64,000 nucleotides of DNA from Streptomyces sp. NBC_01429 (GTDB lineage Bacteria > Actinomycetota > Actinomycetes > Streptomycetales > Streptomycetaceae): NCBI RefSeq assembly GCF_036231945.1, contig NZ_CP109599.1:2388501-2452500 (forward strand), given 5' to 3'. Positions 43,494 through 51,357 of the stretch are shown here, in pieces. The notes beneath the pieces are model-generated. The model did not search any database and was not told the DNA's origin. It worked only from the letters and a program-made list of their open reading frames with translations. The first letter of the stretch is position 1; the number at the start of each line of letters is the position of its first letter. The position numbers were made by a program, and so were the translations under genes.

Positions 43494-44291
43494 CTACTTC
43501 AGGGCGAGGACGAGCGAGTCGGAGGGCGAGGACCACACGCCGCGCGCCTCCGCGAAGCCCGCCGCGCGCAGCGTCCGTACGTGCCACTCCAGGGACGGCG
43601 TATCGCCCTCGGCGTGCTCGCCGTAGATCCTGAACCGCTCGGCGGTCGGCCCGGCGAGGACCGGGTCCCTGCCCACCAGCTCCCACCACTCGGCCCAGTC
43701 GACGGCGCCGGCCGCCTTCGCGCGGTCCATGGCGGCGTGCCGGTGGGCCCGTTCGGCGGCGTTGATCCGGGGCGTGGCGTCGTGGCGCATATGGTCGGCG
43801 TTCATGAAGACGCCCCCGTCAGCGACCAGAGCGCCGAGCTGCCCGTACAGCGCGGCGAGCGGTTCCTCGTGGAGCCAGTGCAGGGCGGTGGCGGTGAGTA
43901 CCGCGTCGTACGAGCGGTGCGGCAGCAGCTCCGTCCACCCCGGGTCCTTGAGGTCGGCGGTCACGAGGGTGACGCGGTCGTCGCCGTCGAAGCAGCCGTG
44001 GGCGATGGTCAGGAGCGCGGGGTCGAGGTCGACGCCGGTGCTGGTGGCGCGGGGGAAGCGGCGCAGCAGCCGGTCCGTGATGCTGCCCGTGCCGCAGGCG
44101 AGGTCGAGCACCCGGGGCGCGGGGCCGACGAGGGCCTCCACCATGTCCAGCATGACCCGGAAGCGGTCCTCGCGGTCCGGCAGGTACCACTCCTGCTGCC
44201 GGTCCCAGCTGTCCTGCCAGGCGCGCCAGTCGGGAGCGGCCCCGGCGCCGATGTCCGTACCGGTCCCCGCGCCGATGTCCGTCTCCGCCAC
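43494..44291 (-). CDS. Class I SAM-dependent methyltransferase
   Basis: A 265-residue protein. GTG 44291 is chosen because GGAGG lies ten bases upstream, while the frame's earlier GTG overlaps that site. A short DIGAGTGTDIGAG repeat precedes the Rossmann core: VLDLACGTGSITDRLL (motif I), STGVDLDPALL (acidic end of strand 2), and LTATALHWL (motif near the substrate). The substrate is unknown; similar proteins are annotated as trans-aconitate-like methyltransferases. It is divergent from the CGNR gene. Confidence 0.85.
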   Translation of the reverse strand: MAETDIGAGTGTDIGAGAAPDWRAWQDSWDRQQEWYLPDREDRFRVMLDMVEALVGPAPRVLDLACGTGSITDRLLRRFPRATSTGVDLDPALLTIAHGCFDGDDRVTLVTADLKDPGWTELLPHRSYDAVLTATALHWLHEEPLAALYGQLGALVADGGVFMNADHMRHDATPRINAAERAHRHAAMDRAKAAGAVDWAEWWELVGRDPVLAGPTAERFRIYGEHAEGDTPSLEWHVRTLRAAGFAEARGVWSSPSDSLVLALK

Positions 44292-44381
44292 GAAACCCAC
44301 CTCCGTAATACCCTAAGAGCAGAACCAGCCATTACCGTTTTCGACGAAACCGACCCTAGACCGCTTCCGTAAGGACTACAA

Positions 44382-45011
44382 GTGGAACTGGCCTCTTACT
44401 CGGACTATGCCGTACGTCTGGTCAACACCGAGGAACCGGCCCGCGGCACGGATACCCTGACCTCGGTCGACACCGTCCGCTCCCTCTTCGGCCCCAGCTC
44501 CCAGGCGGCCCGCCGCGCCACCGACGCGGATGTCACCCGCTTCCGGTCGGTACGGTCCCGGCTGCGCGCGGTCTTCACCGCCGCCGACTCGGGCGAGGCC
44601 ACCCTGGCGGTGGACATGCTGAACTCGCTGCTGCTGGAGTTCCCCGTCAGCCCGCAGATCTCGGGCCACGACTTCCTGGACGACGAGGGCCACCCGCGCT
44701 GGCACCTGCACCTCGCGGACCACCCGTCCAACGCGACGGCCGGCTACGCGGCGACGGCGGCGATGGGGCTCGCGTTCCACCTCACGGAGTACGGGGTGGA
44801 CCGGCTCGGCCTGTGCCAGGCGGCGCCGTGCCGCAACGCGTACCTCGACACCTCCACCAACCGCTCGCGCCGCTACTGCTCCGACCGCTGCGCGACCCGG
44901 GCCAACGTCGCCGCCTACCGGGCCCGCAAGCGCCTGGAGACCGAGCGCTCGGCCGCCACCGGCCGCAGCGCGGACACCAGCCAGGAGACCACAGCGCGCG
45001 GCCGCCGCTGA
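44382..45011 (+). CDS. CGNR zinc-finger (ABATE-type) regulator
   Basis: A 209-residue protein with GTG 44382 after AAGGA. The N-terminal stress-associated ABATE-like region (about 1-145) includes DYAVRLVNTEEP and VRSRLRAVFTA. The C-terminal zinc finger has CQAAPC, then YLDTSTNRSRRYCSDRCATRANVAAYRAR; the family-name CGNR is CATR here. Such proteins are DNA-binding regulators. Its last 97 bases overlap the 3' end of sodX on the other strand. Confidence 0.9.
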   Translation: MELASYSDYAVRLVNTEEPARGTDTLTSVDTVRSLFGPSSQAARRATDADVTRFRSVRSRLRAVFTAADSGEATLAVDMLNSLLLEFPVSPQISGHDFLDDEGHPRWHLHLADHPSNATAGYAATAAMGLAFHLTEYGVDRLGLCQAAPCRNAYLDTSTNRSRRYCSDRCATRANVAAYRARKRLETERSAATGRSADTSQETTARGRR

Positions 45012-45331
45012 TCGCCCAGCGGCCGGTAGCGCGCCCTGACCCGCCCCAGCAGCAATTCCTCGGGGACCGCCCCGAACACCCGGCTGTCCCCCTCGGCCCC
45101 CGGATTGTCCCCGAGCACCCACCATCCGCCGTCGCGTCGCTCGATCAGCCGCTTCACGATGAGCAGATCCTGCTGCAACGGGTGTCTGAGCACCGCCACA
45201 TCGCCCGGCCGCACCGCGGCGCGGTAGTGGACGAGGAGCTGATCGCCGTGCTTGAGCGTGGGATACATGGAGGGACCCCGCACCTCGGCGATCCCCAGCC
45301 TTGCCCCCGGCTCCCGCCCGTCCTCCGTCAT
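44915..45331 (-). CDS. sodX: Nickel-type superoxide dismutase maturation protease
   Basis: A 138-residue S26-family (signal-peptidase-like) protease. ATG 45331 begins MTEDGREPGARLG. The catalytic serine lies in EVRGPSMYPTLKHGD and the lysine in LIVKRLIERRDGGWWVLGDN. No membrane anchor is visible. It removes the N-terminal propeptide of SodN so the new N-terminal His can bind nickel. It is divergent from sodN with 148 bases between them, the usual arrangement. The C-terminus overlaps the convergent CGNR gene. Confidence 0.92.
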   Translation of the reverse strand: MTEDGREPGARLGIAEVRGPSMYPTLKHGDQLLVHYRAAVRPGDVAVLRHPLQQDLLIVKRLIERRDGGWWVLGDNPGAEGDSRVFGAVPEELLLGRVRARYRPLGDQRRPRAVVSWLVSALRPVAAERSVSRRLRAR

Positions 45332-45479
45332 CCGCCACCTCCGCTCCCACGGTACGGGGTGCCATGGTCCCGTACCGGCCCCGTACTTTCGTCCTAAGCC
45401 CCAGGGGGCACACGCGAAAAGGCTCTTCTCACGGAGTAATGTCCCACCTGAGAAGACGATCACGAGGAAGGACAGCTCC

Positions 45480-45875
45480 ATGCTTTCCCGCCTGTTTGCC
45501 CCCAAGGTCAAGGTCAGCGCCCACTGCGACCTCCCCTGCGGCGTGTACGACCCGGCCCAGGCCCGTATCGAGGCCGAGTCGGTCAAGGCCGTCCAGGAGA
45601 AGATGCAGGGCAACGACGACGCCCACTTCCAGGCGCGCGCCACGGTCATCAAGGAGCAGCGCGCCGAGCTGGCCAAGCACCACGTTTCGGTGCTCTGGAG
45701 CGACTACTTCAAGCCGCCGCACTTCGAGAAGTACCCGGAGCTGCACCAGCTGGTCAACGACACCCTGAAGGCGCTGTCGACCGCCAAGGGCTCCACGGAC
45801 CCGGCGACGGGCCAGAAGGCCCTGGACTACATCGCCCAGATCGACAAGATCTTCTGGGAGACCAAGAAGGCTTGA
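45480..45875 (+). CDS. sodN: Nickel superoxide dismutase
   Basis: A 131-residue precursor with ATG 45480 after GAGGAAGGA. A 14-residue propeptide (MLSRLFAPKVKVSA) precedes the nickel hook HCDLPC (His15, Cys16, Cys20 of the precursor; His1, Cys2, Cys6 after processing). The rest is the four-helix bundle with QARIEAESV and the WSDYFKPPHFEKYPELH region. Converts superoxide to oxygen and hydrogen peroxide in the cytoplasm. The stop codon lies only seven bases from an integrase remnant, so its native 3' UTR, source of the s-SodF RNA in S. coelicolor, appears to be missing or changed. Confidence 0.98.
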   Translation: MLSRLFAPKVKVSAHCDLPCGVYDPAQARIEAESVKAVQEKMQGNDDAHFQARATVIKEQRAELAKHHVSVLWSDYFKPPHFEKYPELHQLVNDTLKALSTAKGSTDPATGQKALDYIAQIDKIFWETKKA

Positions 45876-45882
45876 TCTCTGG

Positions 45883-46107
45883 CTAGGCCGTCTGACCTGC
45901 GGTTTCGCTGGTCATGTCGCCTACCGGTCCGCACCCGGTCCGCAGGCCGCCGAGAACGGCGTCCATGACGGTCCGGGTGCGGTCGTTTTCGCCCGGCCAC
46001 AGGTGCGCGTAGATCCGCAGGGTGATGACGGCGGACGCGTGGCCGAGGACCAGCTGCACCTGCTTGACGCTCGCCGTCGGCTGGATGGCCAGCGCCCCAC
46101 TCCGTAG
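45883..46107 (-). pseudogene. Integrase (tyrosine recombinase) C-terminal fragment
   Basis: About 75 codons read ALAIQPTASVKQVQLVLGH, then ASAVITLRIYAHLWPGEN, ending with TAG at 45885-45883. This is the C-terminal end of an actinophage/ICE tyrosine recombinase, including the LGHAS histidine and the catalytic tyrosine context (RIYAHLWP). The upstream part is gone. It is convergent with sodN and seven bases from its stop. Confidence 0.85.
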
Positions 46108-46203
46108 GCGTCCCTGCTCAGCGCCAACAGCGCCCTCCTCCCACCCGAGGAAGCCCGCCTTGCAATCCCAGCCTCGCCAAGTCGCCCAAATCTACTGAAG
46201 GTC

Positions 46204-46325
46204 TCACATGGCCTGACTCTTCCAGTGCCGCATCTGACAGAAGGTATCGAAGGCCAAAGGGTGATGCGGCCCCAGGATGCGAAACATGTCGGACAGCAGT
46301 TCCTCGTACGCGAGGACCGCTCCCG
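46204..46325 (-). pseudogene. Fragment of a TPR protein C-terminus
   Basis: About 40 codons ending TGA at 46206-46204 read AVLAYEELLSDMFRILGPHHP, then LAFDTFCQMRHWKSQAM. This resembles the final repeat of Streptomyces NB-ARC/TPR proteins (EELLADRLRVLGPDHP type). The frame is lost where the MFS fragment begins. Identification rests on pattern only. Confidence 0.6.
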
Positions 46326-46331
46326 CAGACG

Positions 46332-47216
46332 GTGACGGGGGCCGCGCCGGGGTTCGTCGTCGCGACGGCCGCCGCCGTCGCGTTCGACCGCCACGAGCGG
46401 CGCGCGCCGGACCCGTTGCTGCCGCCCGGGGTGTTCGGGTCGACGGCCCTGACGGCGGGGCTCGGTGTGCTGGTGGCCGCGTCGGCGGCGCTGTTCGGGG
46501 CGCTGTTCCTCGGCACGTACTACTTGCGGGACGTCCTCGCGCTGGACCCGCTCGGCAGTGGGCTGCGCGCGCTGCCGCTGGCCGCCATGATGGTCCTCGC
46601 CGCGCCGGTCGCCCCCGTACCGCTGCGCGCGTGGGGTCCTCGCCGTACGACGGTGACGGGCATGGGCCTGGTCGCCCTCGGCACCTTTCTGCTCTCCCGT
46701 CTCGACCAGGCGTCGACGGTCCCGGCGATCGGGGGCTGTTTCCTCCTGCTGGGCGCCGGTTTCAGTACGGTGATGGTCACCGCGACGGCCGTCGTCGTGC
46801 GCCACGCGCCGGCCGGGGCCCCGGGGGTGGCGGGCGGACTCCAGCAGACCGCGCTGAACGTCGGCCCGGCGCTCGGGGTCGCCGCCGCGACCACGCTGAT
46901 GGCCCTGACCGCGCCGCACTCCCCCACCGGCCGCCCGCCGGGCGCCGCCCACCGCTGGACCGACGCCGGCTTCCTCGCCGCGATGGGACCCGCGCTGACG
47001 GGCCTCGCCGTGGTCGCCGTCGCGGGGGCGCTCCTGGCGACGGGACTGCCGGGGCGGCCACCCCGGACTCACTCCCCGTCCGAAACGCGCCCCTCCACGC
47101 CCCCGTCCGTCCGCCCATCCGAAACGCGCCCGTCCGCGCGCCCGTCCGTCCGCCCGTCGCGCGGCCCGAAGGCGTCCAGGGCGTCGGCGTCGCTCGCGCG
47201 GGCGTGGAGGAAGTAG
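46332..47216 (+). pseudogene. 5'-truncated DHA2-type MFS drug transporter
   Basis: The frame encodes the C-terminal half of an MFS exporter: the ERRAPDPLLPPGVFG linker, then roughly seven membrane segments, with TALNVGPALGVAAATTLMAL near the end. The first seven helices are missing and the frame enters mid-domain at the scar. The C-terminal 55 residues are an Arg/Pro/Ser tail that overlaps the convergent phosphoesterase gene by 148 bases. Not likely to function alone. Confidence 0.8.
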
Positions 47217-47914
47217 TCGGCCCACTCCGCGATGTCCGGATAGCCGGACGCCTCGGTCAGCGCGGCGATCGCCGCGTCGATGTCGAAGGCGGTGACCCGC
47301 AGTTCGACGCCGGGGCCGAGCATCGCCCAGTGCGCGCCCGGCCGCCCGTACGGCATGCCGACGCTGCCCGGGTTGACGACCTGGCGGCCGAGCGCGAGCC
47401 GTACGAAGGGCATGTGCGTATGGCCGCACACGACCGTACCGATGTCGTCGCCGAGCCCCTCGAAGACCTCGGCCCAGCGCGCGAGCCGGGAGTCCACCAG
47501 GACGACCTCCTCGTCGTCGCGCGGGGTCGCGTGGCAGAACAGCACCTGCCCCAGCCCCGCGACCCGCAGATACCGGGTGCGCGGCAGCCCGGCCAGCAGG
47601 GCCACCTGCTCGTCGCGCAGTTGGCCGGCGGCCCAGGTCGCGATGGCGTCCGGGACGGTGGGGATCCGGCCCGCGCGCAGCTCGACGAGTTCGCGGTCGG
47701 CGTTCCCGCCGATCAGTACGGCCCGGTCCCCCAGCGCCGCCAGCCGGTCGAGCACCTCCACCGGCTGCGGGCCCGCCGCGATGTCGCCGGTGATCAGGAT
47801 CCGGTCGGCCGCGGCGACGTCCGGTTCGGCGAGCACCGCGTCCAGGGCGGGCAGGACCCCGTGGATGTCGGAGAGAACGGCGACCCGGCCCGGTGATGTC
47901 GGCATACGTCCCAC
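47069..47914 (-). CDS. Metallophosphoesterase family protein
   Basis: A 281-residue calcineurin-like phosphodiesterase. GTG 47914 has AAGGAA upstream; ATG 47905 is an alternative. Metal-binding motifs in order are LSDIHG, TGDIAAGP, IGGNADRE, FCHATP and CGHTHMP, all intact. It belongs to the YfcE/MJ0936-type fold. The last about 30 residues (DGRTDGRADGRVSDGR...) are a repetitive tail in the stretch that overlaps the MFS fragment, so the native C-terminus may have been altered. Substrate unknown. Confidence 0.9.
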   Translation of the reverse strand: MGRMPTSPGRVAVLSDIHGVLPALDAVLAEPDVAAADRILITGDIAAGPQPVEVLDRLAALGDRAVLIGGNADRELVELRAGRIPTVPDAIATWAAGQLRDEQVALLAGLPRTRYLRVAGLGQVLFCHATPRDDEEVVLVDSRLARWAEVFEGLGDDIGTVVCGHTHMPFVRLALGRQVVNPGSVGMPYGRPGAHWAMLGPGVELRVTAFDIDAAIAALTEASGYPDIAEWADYFLHARASDADALDAFGPRDGRTDGRADGRVSDGRTDGGVEGRVSDGE

Positions 47915-47999
47915 ATTCCTTCACTCCTCGTCGTCCCGCCGTACCCATTCCACTCCTGCCGGCGCGGATCCGCGCCCCGTGCGCCGACGGTCCGCCGCG

Positions 48000-48407
48000 T
48001 CAGCGCTCCGCCGGTACCTCCGCCACGGCCGTGATCTCGACCAGCTGGCCCGTGTACCCCAGGCAGGCCACCCCGAGCAGCGTGGACGTGTGCGGGCCGG
48101 CGCTCAGACCGCCCGCGCGGACCACCTCCCAGACCCGGCTGAGGTCCGCCGGGTCGCTCGTCGCCACGGACACCGTGGTCGCCACGACATCGCCCGGCCC
48201 GCAGCCGACGGCCGCCAGCGCGTCCGCCAGATTGGCGAGCACCTGCTCGGTCTGCGCGACGAAGTCGTCAGCGCCCACGAGTTTGCCGTCCCCGTCCAGC
48301 GGCACGGACCCGGCCAGAAAGGCCAGGCGCCGGCCCGTCTCGACGACCGCCACGTGCGCGTAGTCCGGCGGGGGAAACAGACCGGGGACGGTCATACGGT
48401 GGGCCAT
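48000..48407 (-). CDS. RidA-family protein
   Basis: A 135-residue protein (MAHRMTVPGLFPPPDYAHVAVV). The fold signature FLAGSVPLDGDGKLVGADDFVAQTEQVLANLADAL is clear. In catalytic RidA an arginine deaminates enamine intermediates; in this sequence the corresponding stretch (STLLGVACLGYTGQLVEI) has no arginine, placing it with the non-catalytic Rid subgroup. It lies in the same direction as the phosphoesterase gene and the EamA gene but with 85- and 54-base gaps. Confidence 0.9.
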   Translation of the reverse strand: MAHRMTVPGLFPPPDYAHVAVVETGRRLAFLAGSVPLDGDGKLVGADDFVAQTEQVLANLADALAAVGCGPGDVVATTVSVATSDPADLSRVWEVVRAGGLSAGPHTSTLLGVACLGYTGQLVEITAVAEVPAER

Positions 48408-48461
48408 CTCAGCGCTCCTTAAGCTGTCTACCCGCTCATACGGCCGCGAGCCGCCGCTTGC

Positions 48462-49397
48462 TCAGTCACACCGACAGCCACACCGATCAGGACCGGATAC
48501 GACCGGAGCCCGACGCCCGCCGCGGGGCGCCGCTCCCCGCCGTACGACCACCACCGCCGTCAGTCCGACGGCGAGCCCCAGGGCCGTCCACACGCCGAAG
48601 GGCTCGCCGAACAGCGTCGCGCCCCAGACGGACGTGACCGGCGCCATCAGGAACATCAGGGTGTTCACCTCGGTCACCCCGGAGCGCCGCATGATCGCCC
48701 AGTAGAGCCCGTATCCACCGAAGGTCGGGAGCACGACGAGCCAGCCGACCGACACCCAGAACGACATCTGCGCGGGCGGCGCCGCCGCGCCGGAGAACGC
48801 CGCGAGCGCCGTGAAGACGACGGCGCTGGTGGCGCAGTGGATGGTCATCGCGACCGACGGCGCGGTACGGGTACGGGAGCGCCCCTCCAGGAAGGTCGCC
48901 GCGACCAGCGAGAACATCCCGAGGAACGGCACCGCGTACGCCCAGGGCGGCACACCCCCGGTGCCCGGCGCCGTCGCGTCGGCGACGGTGACGACTCCCG
49001 CTCCGGCCACGCCGAGGGCCAGGCCGACCCACTGCCGCCCGGAGACGTACTGCCGGAGCAGCGGCCCGGCCAGCGCGCCCGCGACGAGCGGCTGGGTGCC
49101 GTCGATCAGCGCGGTCGTGCCGCTGGAGACGCCGAGCTGGATCGCGTAGTAGACGGTGAGCAGGTAGCCGCTCTGCGACAGGATGCCGATCGCCGCCTGC
49201 CGGAGCACGTCGCGCGCGGTCAGTCCGCGCCAGGCGGACCGGGTCAGTGCGACGGCGACGATCGCGAGGGCGACGGCCGCGGGCAGGAACCGCCACATCA
49301 GGATCGTCACCGCGTCGGCGCTGCCCGCCCCGAGCTTGGCCCCGATGAAGCCGGAGCTCCAGCAGAGCACGAAGGCGGCGGCCAGGAGGAGGTTCAT
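48462..49397 (-). CDS. EamA/DMT-family exporter
   Basis: A 311-residue membrane protein with ten hydrophobic segments in two EamA halves (AAAFVLCWSSGFIGAKLG at the start, GTQPLVAGALAGPLL near the end of the first half, then PVTSVWGATLFGEPFGVW in the second). Members export amino acids or metabolites. A divergent TetR gene with two operators in the 98-base gap argues that its inducer is an exported small molecule. The C-terminal tail is Arg-rich and cytoplasmic. Confidence 0.92.
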   Translation of the reverse strand: MNLLLAAAFVLCWSSGFIGAKLGAGSADAVTILMWRFLPAAVALAIVAVALTRSAWRGLTARDVLRQAAIGILSQSGYLLTVYYAIQLGVSSGTTALIDGTQPLVAGALAGPLLRQYVSGRQWVGLALGVAGAGVVTVADATAPGTGGVPPWAYAVPFLGMFSLVAATFLEGRSRTRTAPSVAMTIHCATSAVVFTALAAFSGAAAPPAQMSFWVSVGWLVVLPTFGGYGLYWAIMRRSGVTEVNTLMFLMAPVTSVWGATLFGEPFGVWTALGLAVGLTAVVVVRRGAAPRGGRRAPVVSGPDRCGCRCD

Positions 49398-49440
49398 CCG
49401 GCGTCACCGCCGGGCCCGGTGGATGTAGTGCGACTCACAG

Positions 49441-49458
49441 GTATACAGATCGGTTTAC
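49441..49458. promoter_or_regulatory. TetR operator 1, GTATAC-N6-GTTTAC
   Basis: Shares the core TATACAGATCGGT with operator 2, with one imperfect arm, and lies nearer the exporter gene. Confidence 0.7.
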
Positions 49459-49469
49459 TCACGCCCTCG

Positions 49470-49489
49470 ACTATACAGATCGGTATAGT
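49470..49489. promoter_or_regulatory. TetR operator 2, ACTATAC-N6-GTATAGT
   Basis: A perfect 7-bp inverted repeat overlapping the TATAGT -10 box seven bases from the tetR ATG (probably leaderless). Centre-to-centre distance to operator 1 is 30 bp. Confidence 0.8.
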
Positions 49490-49495
49490 GAACGC

Positions 49496-50161
49496 ATGCG
49501 CAGCACAGCGGCAAAACCCGCACACCGGCCGGGACCGCACCGCGTCACCCTCACCCCCGGCGCCCGCCGCGTCCTGGAGGCCGCTTCCCGGCTGTTCTAC
49601 GAGCGCGGCATCCACGCGGTCGGGGTGGATCTGATCGCCGCCGAGGCCGGGGTGACGAAGAAGACGCTCTACGACCGCTTCGGCTCGAAGGACCAGCTCG
49701 TCGTGGAGTACCTCGCCGCCCGCGACGAGCGCTGGCGGGCCGTGCTCGCCACGTATCTGGAGCCGGAGGGGCCGCGGCCCACGCCCGAGGAGCGCGTGCG
49801 CGCGGTCTTCGACGCCTCGGGACGGTGGATGCGCGAGAACGGTGCGCGCGGATGCAGCATGATCAACGCGCGGGCCGAGATCGACGACCCGGCCCACCCC
49901 GCGTACGCCGTCATCACCGCGCAGAAAGCCTGGCTGCTGACGCTGTTCACCTCGCTCGTCCGCGAGCGGGGCGAGAAGGACGCGGGAGCGAAGACGGAGG
50001 CGGACCGGGACGCGGACCAGGACGCGGACGCGGACCGGCTCGCCCGTACGCTGATGCTCCTGCACGAGGGCGCCCTCGTCGCCCACGGCCTCGGCGTCTT
50101 CCCCGACCCGATCGGTCACGCCGGGGACCAGGCACAGGCCCTGCTCCGCACGACCGCCTGA
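49496..50161 (+). CDS. TetR-family regulator
   Basis: A 221-residue repressor. N-terminal HTH: ASRLFYERGIHAVGVDLIAAEAGVTKKTLYDRFGSKDQLV. The ligand-binding domain carries an Asp/Ala/Glu-rich loop (EKDAGAKTEADRDADQDADADRL) near 160-182. Divergent from the EamA exporter and 19 bases ahead of the amidohydrolase gene, so the regulator probably controls both through the twin operators. Confidence 0.93.
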   Translation: MRSTAAKPAHRPGPHRVTLTPGARRVLEAASRLFYERGIHAVGVDLIAAEAGVTKKTLYDRFGSKDQLVVEYLAARDERWRAVLATYLEPEGPRPTPEERVRAVFDASGRWMRENGARGCSMINARAEIDDPAHPAYAVITAQKAWLLTLFTSLVRERGEKDAGAKTEADRDADQDADADRLARTLMLLHEGALVAHGLGVFPDPIGHAGDQAQALLRTTA

Positions 50162-50180
50162 CGACGAAGGAGAGCCGGCC

Positions 50181-51224
50181 ATGGTGCTGCGCGTACGGGG
50201 CGTGGCCCTGCCCGACGGCGAGGAGCGCTCGTTCTGGATCGACGGCGACCGGCTGCGCACCGATCCGGTACCCGGCGCCGAACTCGTCGTGGACGGCGGC
50301 TGGTTGCTGCCCGGACTGGTCGACGTGCACACCCACCCCGGTACGGAGCGCACCGACGAGCCCTTCGACGAGGGGGTGCTGCGCCGCCATCTGACGGACC
50401 ACCGGGACGCGGGCGTGCTCCTGGTCCGTACGCCGGGCACAGCGGCGGCCCTGCCGGGGTGGGTCGACACGGACGAGGACCTGCCCCGGGTCCGCTCGGC
50501 GGGACGGTGGCTGGCGACGCCCGGCCGGTTCTTCCCCGGGCTGGGCCGTGACATCTCCGAGGACCAACTCGTCGCCGCCGCCGTGGAGGAGGCCGCCGCT
50601 GGCGGCTGGTGCAAGGTCGTCGGCGACTGGCGCTGGAACGAGCCGCCCGTGCCGCTCGGCCTGCTCACCGCGACGGTACGGGCCGTCCACGCCACCGGCG
50701 GCCGGGTCGCCGTGCACTGCCAGACGGCGGAGGGCAGCCGCAACGCCGTGCTGGCCGGGGCCGACAGTCTGGAGCACGGTATGCATCTCGACCGGGGGCT
50801 GCTGGACCTGATGGCCGAGCGGGGTACGGCGCTGGTGCCGACGCTCAGCGTCTTCGCGGCGAGCGCGCGCGGGCACTACGCGGCCGAGCACGACGCCCGC
50901 CGCGCGGACTGGCTCGCGGGCTGGGAGGCGCTGCCCGGTACGGTACGGGCCGCCCACGAGGCGGGCGTCACCGTGCTGGCCGGTACGGACAGCCACCCCT
51001 GCGGGACCGTCGCCGCCGAGGCCGACTGGCTGGCCCGCGCCGGGCTGCCGCCCGAGGCCGCCCTCGGCGCGGCGTCCTGGACGGCCCGCGACTGGCTGGG
51101 GCTGCCGGGGCTGACCGAGGGCGCTCCGGCGGACATCGTGGCGTACGACAGGAACCCGCTCCTGGACCCGTCGGTCCTGGCGCACCCGAGCCGGATCATC
51201 CTCAAGGGCCGGGTGGTGGCCTGA
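50181..51224 (+). CDS. Amidohydrolase-superfamily protein
   Basis: A 347-residue metal-dependent hydrolase; ATG 50181 follows AAGGAGAG. The metal site motif VDVHTHPG is at the first strand, VAVHCQTAEG supplies a later histidine, DSLEHGMHLD the next, and LAGTDSHPCG the final Asp. The C-terminal GAPADIVAYDRNPL and LKGRVVA complete the small beta domain seen in imidazolonepropionase-type members. Substrate unknown; co-regulation with the exporter is likely. Confidence 0.88.
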   Translation: MVLRVRGVALPDGEERSFWIDGDRLRTDPVPGAELVVDGGWLLPGLVDVHTHPGTERTDEPFDEGVLRRHLTDHRDAGVLLVRTPGTAAALPGWVDTDEDLPRVRSAGRWLATPGRFFPGLGRDISEDQLVAAAVEEAAAGGWCKVVGDWRWNEPPVPLGLLTATVRAVHATGGRVAVHCQTAEGSRNAVLAGADSLEHGMHLDRGLLDLMAERGTALVPTLSVFAASARGHYAAEHDARRADWLAGWEALPGTVRAAHEAGVTVLAGTDSHPCGTVAAEADWLARAGLPPEAALGAASWTARDWLGLPGLTEGAPADIVAYDRNPLLDPSVLAHPSRIILKGRVVA

Positions 51225-51357
51225 CGGGGCTTCAGCGGGCCGTAGCGCTCCGGCTCGGGACGCCCCGGCCCGGGACGGCTCGGCTCGGGACGGCCGCCCC
51301 GGGACCGCACGGGCCAGGGGCGGCAGGGTGGCAGGGCGTGGCGGTAAAGCGGCTCGC

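Noticed and set aside
45332..45479. Nur-box-type operator in the sodN/sodX region
   Set aside because: No TTGCA-type repeats with the right spacing are visible in this stretch.
51225..51357. CGGCTCGGGACG-like repeats resembling a CRISPR-type array
   Set aside because: The units are short, degenerate and contiguous without spacers; simple low-complexity DNA.
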